Source of the DNA: Chryseobacterium gleum
GTDB taxonomy: Bacteria > Bacteroidota > Bacteroidia > Flavobacteriales_D > Crocinitomicaceae
Assembly (NCBI GenBank): GCA_943326315.2
Contig: CALPSU020000078.1
Span: 1-9,629, forward strand
Length of the DNA: 9,629 nt
Direction: 5' to 3'
A program made the position numbers and the translations under genes. Shown one piece after another: positions 1 through 5,838 of this stretch; position 1 is the stretch's first letter, and the number at the start of each line of letters is the position of its first letter. The notes below the pieces were generated by a model. The model was not told the DNA's origin and did not search any database. It worked only from the letters and a program-made list of their open reading frames with translations.

Positions 1-1429
1 CCAAAATCATCATTGCTTTTACATTTAATTTTTTAGATAAATGAGCTGCAATAGGAGCTGCGCAAACTCCTCCTAAAATTAAACCTAAAATAGGTTGCCA
101 GTTACCTGACCCAATTACTAATAAAAAAGTGAAAGAACTTGCTAATGAAATGAAGAATTCTGCCAAATTTACAGATCCTATAATTAATCTTGGGTTTTTC
201 CCACTTGCAATTAATGTAGATGAAACCACAGGTCCCCATCCTCCTCCTCCAATAGAATCTAAAAAACCACCTGTCAAAGCTAACCAACCAACTTTTTTAA
301 CATTTTTTCTTTTATTATTATTCTTTACTACTTTTCTGATGATTATAATCCCTAAAATTAATGTATAAACACCAACTAAAGGTTTAATAATCGTATTATA
401 TTTTTCAAATTCTGATAGAATGTATGCTCCTAAAATTGCTCCTATCACCCCAGGAATTAAAATAGATTTAAACAATTTTGTATGTACATTTCCAAATCGA
501 AGATGCATAAATCCTGAAACACCACTAGTAAAAATCTCTGAAGTATGAACACTCATACTTGCCACAGCAGGAGACAATCCCATTGACATTAAAAATGTAG
601 AAGCGCTTACACCATAAGCCATTCCTAGAGCTCCATCAATCATTTGAGCAATAAAACCTCCCAACATATAGAAAACGAAATCCATTTCTAAAGTAGAGAA
701 AGTATCACTTGCAGCATGCCAAATAGTATTCAAAGGAATTATCGTGAATAATAAATGTCCTGCCAACATAATACCTAAAACCACTGAGATGTATGCTATT
801 AATCTTTTAACACTAAACAAATACCAAGCTCTAATTTTTTTATCTCTCAATCCACTAGTTAATTTATCTAACTCAATAACTTTATTTTGAAAATCTCCTT
901 TTAAATGATTTCTAATCTTACTTAAATTCTGAAGAGAATTATCAATTTCTTCTGGGATATTTTCATTAAAAATTTCTTTTAATCGTTTAGCAACTGTAGG
1001 AGATTTCCCATTCGTTGAAATTCCAATTTTTAAATTTCCTTTTGTAACTGTTGCACCTAAATAAAAATCGCATAACTCAGGTTTATCAGCTGAATTAAAA
1101 AGAATTCCTCTCTCATTGACAATCTTTTTAATTTTCAATGAAGTTTCAATATCATTAATTGCAGAAATTACAACTTGCTGACCATCCAAGTATGTAGTAT
1201 CAAATGATGCTAAAATCAAATTTATATTTGGAAATGAATCAATGAATTCGACCAACTCGTCAATAGCATTTTCAGTTACAATTGTAACCTTACTTTTTGG
1301 AGAATTAGACAAAACTGCAGACAATTTTTCTAACGCAACTTTTCCACCACCTATAATCAATACAGCTAAATCATTCAGCTTTAAAAAGACTGGAAATAAC
1401 TCATTTTTTTCTTTCACTATAGATGTCAT
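1..1429 (-). CDS. Precorrin-2 dehydrogenase/ferrochelatase domain fused to TSUP (TauE/SafE) transporter, 3' end cut by the window
   Basis: This frame is open from ATG 1429 to the window edge (476 codons seen, no stop). Residues 1-185 resemble the N-terminal half of CysG/Met8p, which oxidises precorrin-2 to sirohydrochlorin with NAD and can insert iron. Visible features are the Rossmann loop GGGKVALEK (27-35), NSADKPELCDFYLGA (112-126) with Asp115 as the likely counterpart of the catalytic Asp, and ISTNGKSP (137-144). After a charged linker (about 186-205) the protein becomes hydrophobic, with about eight membrane segments and the two glycine/aspartate motifs of the TSUP fold: FIAQMIDGALGMAYG (259-273) and GGFLDSIGGGGWGP (387-400). 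TSUP proteins carry sulfite, sulfoacetate, sulfate or similar anions. The start lies 8 bp after the preceding stop, so the gene is probably translationally coupled to its neighbour. No methyltransferase domain is present; that activity is encoded separately upstream. The domain assignment is firm; ferrochelatase activity and the transported anion are inferred. Confidence 0.9.
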   Translation of the reverse strand, partial: MTSIVKEKNELFPVFLKLNDLAVLIIGGGKVALEKLSAVLSNSPKSKVTIVTENAIDELVEFIDSFPNINLILASFDTTYLDGQQVVISAINDIETSLKIKKIVNERGILFNSADKPELCDFYLGATVTKGNLKIGISTNGKSPTVAKRLKEIFNENIPEEIDNSLQNLSKIRNHLKGDFQNKVIELDKLTSGLRDKKIRAWYLFSVKRLIAYISVVLGIMLAGHLLFTIIPLNTIWHAASDTFSTLEMDFVFYMLGGFIAQMIDGALGMAYGVSASTFLMSMGLSPAVASMSVHTSEIFTSGVSGFMHLRFGNVHTKLFKSILIPGVIGAILGAYILSEFEKYNTIIKPLVGVYTLILGIIIIRKVVKNNNKRKNVKKVGWLALTGGFLDSIGGGGWGPVVSSTLIASGKNPRLIIGSVNLAEFFISLASSFTFLLVIGSGNWQPILGLILGGVCAAPIAAHLSKKLNVKAMMIL

Positions 1430-1436
1430 AGATATT

Positions 1437-1817
1437 CTATTTTTTCTTTTTTGATAGTACATATGCAACACCTGCTGTATATGTCCATTTATTAGTATTT
1501 GTATTATAATAGGCCGGGAAACTTAAAACAAATCTTTTATCTTTTAAAAAATAAATTTGAGGTCCAACTCCTAACATTGGCGTTACAAAACTTTTCACTT
1601 TATCTTCTTGAAATCGAAGAGAAGGCATCATATTAATTGCTAGGCTAAACTTAGAAAAATTAAATTTTAAATTTGGACCTCCCATATTTGTAAAAAGTCC
1701 AATACCATCCGTTGTAAAAGCGATCTGTCCTTCAATATTGAAACTTGCTTTTTGTTCTTCCTGCGAAAAAACTAATCTTGAAAAAATCAAAGAAAAAACA
1801 ATTATACTTTTTTTCAT
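1437..1817 (-). CDS. Small secreted protein, probable outer-membrane beta-barrel or related envelope protein
   Basis: This 126-residue protein is not recognised as a named family. It begins with a signal peptide (Lys-Lys, then a hydrophobic stretch to about residue 17, interrupted by Arg14, with a likely signal peptidase I site in VFSQ at 16-19). The mature part is a series of alternating polar/hydrophobic stretches rich in Phe, Tyr and Gly, with GIGLFTNMGGPNLKFNF near residues 39-55, MLGVGPQIYF near 90-99 and YTAGVAYVL near the end. This is the pattern of antiparallel beta strands in a small outer-membrane barrel. The tail is four lysines. It sits between a TonB-dependent receptor and the CysG-TSUP fusion, and its stop is only 8 bp from the start of the latter, so it belongs to the same unit. 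A role as accessory of the receptor is a guess from position. The start is the only Met ahead of the signal peptide; a two-codon ATG-AAA-TAG precedes it. Confidence 0.75.
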   Translation of the reverse strand: MKKSIIVFSLIFSRLVFSQEEQKASFNIEGQIAFTTDGIGLFTNMGGPNLKFNFSKFSLAINMMPSLRFQEDKVKSFVTPMLGVGPQIYFLKDKRFVLSFPAYYNTNTNKWTYTAGVAYVLSKKKK

Positions 1818-1842
1818 GCTTACTATTTCATGCTAATTACGA

Positions 1843-1867
1843 AATCTCCCGATTAAATCGGGAGATT
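1843..1867 (-). terminator. Perfect 11-bp intercistronic hairpin
   Basis: The arms AATCTCCCGAT and ATCGGGAGATT pair perfectly around a 3-nt loop, 29 bp after the stop of the TonB-dependent receptor gene. On the minus strand the hairpin is followed by ATTTCG rather than a clean U run, and the next gene starts only 25 bp later. It could be a partial terminator or a 3'-end stabiliser that lowers expression of the downstream genes relative to the receptor gene. The structure is seen; the role is inferred. Confidence 0.6.
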
Positions 1868-1896
1868 AAGTTAATAATATTTGTATTAAATCTCAT

Positions 1897-4827
1897 TTAT
1901 TTTTTACCTTTAAAAGGTGCATCAAAAGTAAGACTTAAATAATAAAGTGCTCCAATTGTTGGCCCTGCAGCATATTGAACATAACGTTGGTTGAAGATAT
2001 TAGTTCCTCCTAATTTTACTTGAGTACTTAATTTCTCTATTTTGTAAGAAATCTGAGCATCAAAGTTATTAAGAGCTGCTACTCTACCATTCGCTAAAGG
2101 ACTATTCCAGTCGTAAGCATCTTGCCATTTCCAAACTATATTGAATCCGAAGTTTTTAAATAACTCACGGTTACCAAACTGAACATTTACTGAATATTTC
2201 GGGGTGTTAAAACCAGTAAATGTATTACTTTTCGCTCCAAAAACATCTGTTGTGTTTTTCGCTTGGAAATCATTATAGTTAAAATTAGTAGAGATTGAAT
2301 ATTTTTTAAAGAAGTTATAGCTCAAACGAATTGCTGATCCATAACCATTAAAAGTATTCGTAGAATTTGCATAAACTCTATATTTTGTTGGTGTATTTAA
2401 TACATCTTTAGCAGATGCCAAAGTACCAATTTGATCTTGCAATGTTATATTACTTGTACTTGTAGTAGGCACAGCAACTTCAATTTGCCCTAAGAAATTA
2501 GTATATTGATTGTAGTAGAAATCAGCATCAACAACAAATTTGTTATTGAATAAAATTGCTTTATAACCAAAATCTAACGCTTGAACTCTTTCTGGTTGCA
2601 TGTTTTGAATCTTAGCAGCAACTAGCAAACTTCTTTTCGCTTCAATATTAGCATCTGTTTTATCACTTCCTACCGCTTTAACAAAAGCATCAACAGAAGC
2701 TTGAGTATATGAATTTTGTAAGAAATTCAAACTGTCATTTACTTGAGATAAACCACCTACACGTCTTACACCACCATTATTTACATAAGATAAAGCTTCA
2801 AACAATGCTGGAAAACGATATCCATTTTGAGCAGACAAACGAATTGTTTGATTTTTAACTGGAGAATAAACCAATGCTAAACGCGGGTTCCATTTTCCAT
2901 CAAAAGCTAAATTTTTATCGTAGCGAATAGATCCAACTACTTTTAATTTCTCGTTAAATAACTCTTTGCTAGCTTGTAAGAAGCCGCCAAATTTAGAATA
3001 GGAAACATCTTTTCCACCAGTTTGATTTCTAGTTGCTATACTTTTTGTGAAATCTACAAAGTTATTTCCATCTGGAATCACATCGTAAACTCTTCCATCA
3101 CCTCCTATTTGTACTTTCACAAAGTCTTTTACTAAAGATGACAAATCATACTGTACTTCAGCATGGTATAACCTACTATTTTGATACAATTTAGCTCCTC
3201 CTGTCGTATTTGTTGGATCTTGTTTTTTAACGTAAGAATATATTGAAGGGTGATCCCAATTGTTGATTTCTCTAATAGTAGATTTTGCATCATTAAAAGC
3301 ATCTGATCCTGGCGCTGGTCTTCCCGCATCGGCAGCAGCTCTTGCAGCAGTGTTTGCTGCAACTAAATCATGACCGTTTGAAGCATAAGCTGAAGCTAAA
3401 GCAGTTTGATAATCTGCTTTCCATTTCGTATTATCTTTAAAAGTTAAATCTAAATTATCAGCCATCGGTTTTAAATTATATGAATTACCGGTAGTTTCCG
3501 AATTCGAATATGCTTTTACCGTTAATTTTTTTCCTTTAAACTCTAACGCATGACTTTGTAATAAAACATTATTTAACTGAATTTTATTTCCTCTTTGAAA
3601 TACGCCATCAATAGCTCCAACTCTGTATGTGTAGTTTATTTTTGAACCATTTTTAAATTTATAAAATAGCCCTGCATCAAATTTTGTCGTTGTTACTTTT
3701 GGATTCACTAAATCCTTCTCCCAATATCCAGTTCTTCTAACCAATTCTGTTTTTGTTTTACCGTCATTATTTAAGGTCACACCAGTTGGTAAATTAACTG
3801 TAACCTTGTTATTACTCTCATCACCATATTTATTCCATGCGTCATATGCAGGATTACTCTCTGGAGAAGCAAACAAAGAACTTGTATTAGAAGTAGATAA
3901 TCCAGATTGATTCTGATCTACTTGACTTGAAGAAACCCAATCCACTCCTTGAAAATAAGATCCATTTACCTTATAAGCAATTCTTTGACTAGAATCAATT
4001 GTTCCGGCAACTCTAAACGCAGACTCACTTAAAAAACTTGCACCATGATCCTTATTATCAACATGGTTAACACCTGTTCTTTGGTAAATACTTGCACCTT
4101 GATTTAAATATGGATCTTTTGTTTGTAAATTAGCTAATCCATTTAAAGAGTTAATTCCGTATAGTGCTGAAGATGATCCTGGTATAATTTCAACACTTTT
4201 AATATCCAATTCATTTGGTCCCATCGTACTTCCAATTGAAGCTCCTAATGTTGGTGCTTGAATATCCACTCCATCCACTAATTGCATAAATCTAAAGTTG
4301 TTTGGAGAATTGAATCCTCTTGTATTTGGAACTTTAAAGTTTAAACTTGAAGTTGTCAATTGAACACCTTTCACATTTTCCAAAGCATCGTAATAACTTG
4401 GTGCCGGCGTTTCTCTTATCGCAATGATGTCTAATTTATCGATTGCTACTGGAGACTTTAGAATATTTTCACTAATCCGAGAAGCAGAAACAACGACCTC
4501 ATTAGAAACGATTACTTGAGGCTCTAGTTGAAAATTCAATTTAGATTGCTCATTTTCAACTACAAACTGTTCATTTTCGTAACCTTGATAATTCACTGTT
4601 AAAGTAAAAGGATATTTATTTGCAATTTTCAAAATAAACTTTCCTTCTACATCTGTTACTGTTTCGTTATCAGTATCTTTTAATTTAACCTTTGCACCAA
4701 CTAATGGCTCACCATTGTATTTATCGTGTAATTTACCTGTTAACTGAATCAATCCATTTTGAGAGAACACACTCTGAAGGGAAATGACTGTTATAAACGC
4801 TAATAATATTTTTATTTTTTTTCTCAT
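1897..4827 (-). CDS. TonB-dependent outer-membrane receptor with carboxypeptidase-regulatory-like N-terminal domain
   Basis: This 976-residue protein is a gated outer-membrane transporter driven by TonB-ExbBD. A signal peptide covers residues 1-22 (cleavage near VFS|Q). A carboxypeptidase D regulatory-like beta-sandwich spans about 26-103 (GEPLVGAKV at 39-47, TVTDVEGKF at 56-64), as is common in Bacteroidota receptors. A TonB-box-like stretch EVVVSASR lies at 110-117, and the plug at about 122-240 contains NTRGFNSPNNFRFMQLVDGV (168-187), SVEIIPGSSSALYG (211-224) and NGLANLQTKDP (229-239). The remainder is the beta-barrel, ending in GALYYLSLTFDAPFKGKK. The barrel contains an Ala-rich, probably helical segment at about 473-515, likely an extracellular loop. 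No SusD-like partner follows, so this is not a typical glycan SusCD pair. It lies between the siroheme methyltransferase and a small envelope protein in a sulfite-reduction cluster. An organosulfur compound, iron chelate or metal are all possible substrates; the sequence does not decide. Confidence 0.93.
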   Translation of the reverse strand: MRKKIKILLAFITVISLQSVFSQNGLIQLTGKLHDKYNGEPLVGAKVKLKDTDNETVTDVEGKFILKIANKYPFTLTVNYQGYENEQFVVENEQSKLNFQLEPQVIVSNEVVVSASRISENILKSPVAIDKLDIIAIRETPAPSYYDALENVKGVQLTTSSLNFKVPNTRGFNSPNNFRFMQLVDGVDIQAPTLGASIGSTMGPNELDIKSVEIIPGSSSALYGINSLNGLANLQTKDPYLNQGASIYQRTGVNHVDNKDHGASFLSESAFRVAGTIDSSQRIAYKVNGSYFQGVDWVSSSQVDQNQSGLSTSNTSSLFASPESNPAYDAWNKYGDESNNKVTVNLPTGVTLNNDGKTKTELVRRTGYWEKDLVNPKVTTTKFDAGLFYKFKNGSKINYTYRVGAIDGVFQRGNKIQLNNVLLQSHALEFKGKKLTVKAYSNSETTGNSYNLKPMADNLDLTFKDNTKWKADYQTALASAYASNGHDLVAANTAARAAADAGRPAPGSDAFNDAKSTIREINNWDHPSIYSYVKKQDPTNTTGGAKLYQNSRLYHAEVQYDLSSLVKDFVKVQIGGDGRVYDVIPDGNNFVDFTKSIATRNQTGGKDVSYSKFGGFLQASKELFNEKLKVVGSIRYDKNLAFDGKWNPRLALVYSPVKNQTIRLSAQNGYRFPALFEALSYVNNGGVRRVGGLSQVNDSLNFLQNSYTQASVDAFVKAVGSDKTDANIEAKRSLLVAAKIQNMQPERVQALDFGYKAILFNNKFVVDADFYYNQYTNFLGQIEVAVPTTSTSNITLQDQIGTLASAKDVLNTPTKYRVYANSTNTFNGYGSAIRLSYNFFKKYSISTNFNYNDFQAKNTTDVFGAKSNTFTGFNTPKYSVNVQFGNRELFKNFGFNIVWKWQDAYDWNSPLANGRVAALNNFDAQISYKIEKLSTQVKLGGTNIFNQRYVQYAAGPTIGALYYLSLTFDAPFKGKK

Positions 4828-4939
4828 TTTTAATCATTTTTTTTTAATTTTTAAACTATTTATTCTTCAATAATTCATCCAATTCAACACAAAAAGGATG
4901 AAAAATAAGGTGCTTCAACTAAGAACATTTTAATGAATT
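4828..4939 (-). other. Methyltransferase-receptor spacer with weak promoter-like elements
   Basis: This 112-bp spacer is AT-rich and ends, on the minus strand, in a run of nine A's just ahead of the receptor start, a common unstructured ribosome-loading context in Bacteroidota. TTG (about 4881-4879), followed 21 bp later by TAGTTTAA (4857-4850), partly resembles the -33/-7 promoter pair, but the last bases of the -7 element do not match TTTG. A secondary promoter for the receptor is possible. Two short overlapping ORFs lie here and are discussed among the findings. No terminator hairpin was seen. Confidence 0.3.
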
Positions 4940-5731
4940 TTAGAATTTCAAAAGATCAAATAAATACTCTTTATCTTTCCAAACATTTGATAATTCTACA
5001 ACAGGTCCGATTACAATTACTCCTGGCGCCGGAATATTAATTGTATTTTCTGCTATTGTATCAATTGTACCTACCACTGAAATTTGATTTGAAAGAGAAC
5101 CATTACTAATTACAGCAACTGCCTCATCACTTTTCCCTTGTCTTTTATAGACTTCTGTGATTTCTTGTAATTTCGATAAACCCATCAAGATGACAACCGT
5201 AGCAGAAGATTGAGCCGCGATTTCAATTTCTGGATTAATACTACCATCTGATAATGTTCCTGTTAAAACGAAAAAACTGTTACTAACTCCTCTATGTGTC
5301 ACTGGTATTCCCGCCAATGCCGGTACAGAAATTGAGCTTGAAATTCCTGGCACAACTGAAGTTGGAATATTGAACGCTTCAGCGTGAAGAATTTCCTCAT
5401 AACCTCTTCCAAAGACAAATGAATCTCCACCTTTCAATCGTACTACGTGCCCATACAAAAAGGCTTGATCAACAATTAACTGATTTATTTCTTCTTGAGA
5501 AAAAGCTTTGAATCCTTTACGTTTTCCTACAAATATTTTAATAGCATTTGGAGCGAAATCTAACAATTCTTCATTTACTAATGCATCATATAAAATGACA
5601 TCTGCTGATTTTATTGCATTGATTCCTTTGAGGGTGATAAGTTCAATATCTCCTGGTCCAGCACCTACTAATGTTATTTTTGGTTTATTTTCTAATATTT
5701 TCATTTTCTTTCGATTTTTGTTTAGACGCAT
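4940..5731 (-). CDS. cobA: Uroporphyrinogen-III C-methyltransferase (SUMT)
   Basis: This enzyme transfers two methyl groups from S-adenosylmethionine to uroporphyrinogen III to give precorrin-2, the branch point to siroheme. Family motifs are clear: GAGPGD (23-28) followed by LITLKG, YDALV (48-52), VRLKGGDSFVFGRG (97-110), VVPGISSSISVPALAGIP (126-143) with VTHRG, and PAPGVIVIGPVV (234-245). Length is normal for a single-domain SUMT. Two starts are possible: Met1 (5731), which adds a basic nine-residue extension, and Met10 (5704), which gives MKILENKPKITLVGAGPG, closer to the usual family N-terminus, with an AAAGAAA purine stretch just upstream. Met10 is slightly preferred. The product should be oxidised by the CysG-like domain encoded two genes downstream (1-1429), and the resulting siroheme is needed by the reductase immediately upstream. 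A cobalamin role is less likely because no other corrin gene is present. Confidence 0.95.
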   Translation of the reverse strand: MRLNKNRKKMKILENKPKITLVGAGPGDIELITLKGINAIKSADVILYDALVNEELLDFAPNAIKIFVGKRKGFKAFSQEEINQLIVDQAFLYGHVVRLKGGDSFVFGRGYEEILHAEAFNIPTSVVPGISSSISVPALAGIPVTHRGVSNSFFVLTGTLSDGSINPEIEIAAQSSATVVILMGLSKLQEITEVYKRQGKSDEAVAVISNGSLSNQISVVGTIDTIAENTINIPAPGVIVIGPVVELSNVWKDKEYLFDLLKF

Positions 5732-5838
5732 GATTATGCATCTTTATTAATTTCATTTTTTATAATTATGGATAATACATTACAGTGCAATTTATCTACG
5801 ACTATTATTATTGGGGGGGGAACAATAAATATCCCCAA
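5732..5838 (-). other. Spacer between reductase and methyltransferase genes with G8/C8 run and possible hairpin
   Basis: The 107-bp spacer contains eight consecutive G's on the plus strand (5813-5820), a C8 run in the minus-strand transcript. Just after the reductase stop the transcript reads ATTGGGG (5839-5833), which can pair with CCCCAAT (5816-5810) across a 16-nt loop, and the extra C's allow several registers. No good -7 element was seen, so read-through from the reductase promoter is the simplest explanation for expression of the methyltransferase. The run and the complementarity are visible; any regulatory role is inferred. Confidence 0.45.

Noticed and set aside
129..368. Plus-strand open frame (and a minus-strand frame at 102-287) in the transporter region
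   Set aside because: Both lie inside the CysG-TSUP gene, whose own frame shows family motifs; their translations are low-complexity and resemble nothing known.
1242..1454. Plus-strand open frame of 70 codons
   Set aside because: It is antisense to the N-terminal Rossmann domain of the CysG-TSUP gene and crosses the gene junction; no promoter or family signal.
1745..1942. Plus-strand open frame of 65 codons
   Set aside because: It is antisense to the ends of two clearly coding minus-strand genes and spans the intercistronic hairpin.
3132..3362. Minus-strand open frame of 76 codons within the receptor gene
   Set aside because: It overlaps the receptor gene in another frame on the same strand; Met/Gln/Leu-rich translation typical of a frame shadow of the Ala-rich segment.
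1897..4827. SusC-type glycan-uptake system
   Set aside because: No SusD-like lipoprotein gene follows the receptor, and no glycoside hydrolase or sulfatase genes are nearby.
4828..4939. Riboswitch (cobalamin or SAM type) ahead of the receptor gene
   Set aside because: The spacer is only 112 bp, very AT-rich, and shows no conserved box or multi-stem structure of those classes.
5508..5750. Plus-strand open frame of 80 codons
   Set aside because: It is antisense to the start of the SUMT gene and carries no recognisable features.
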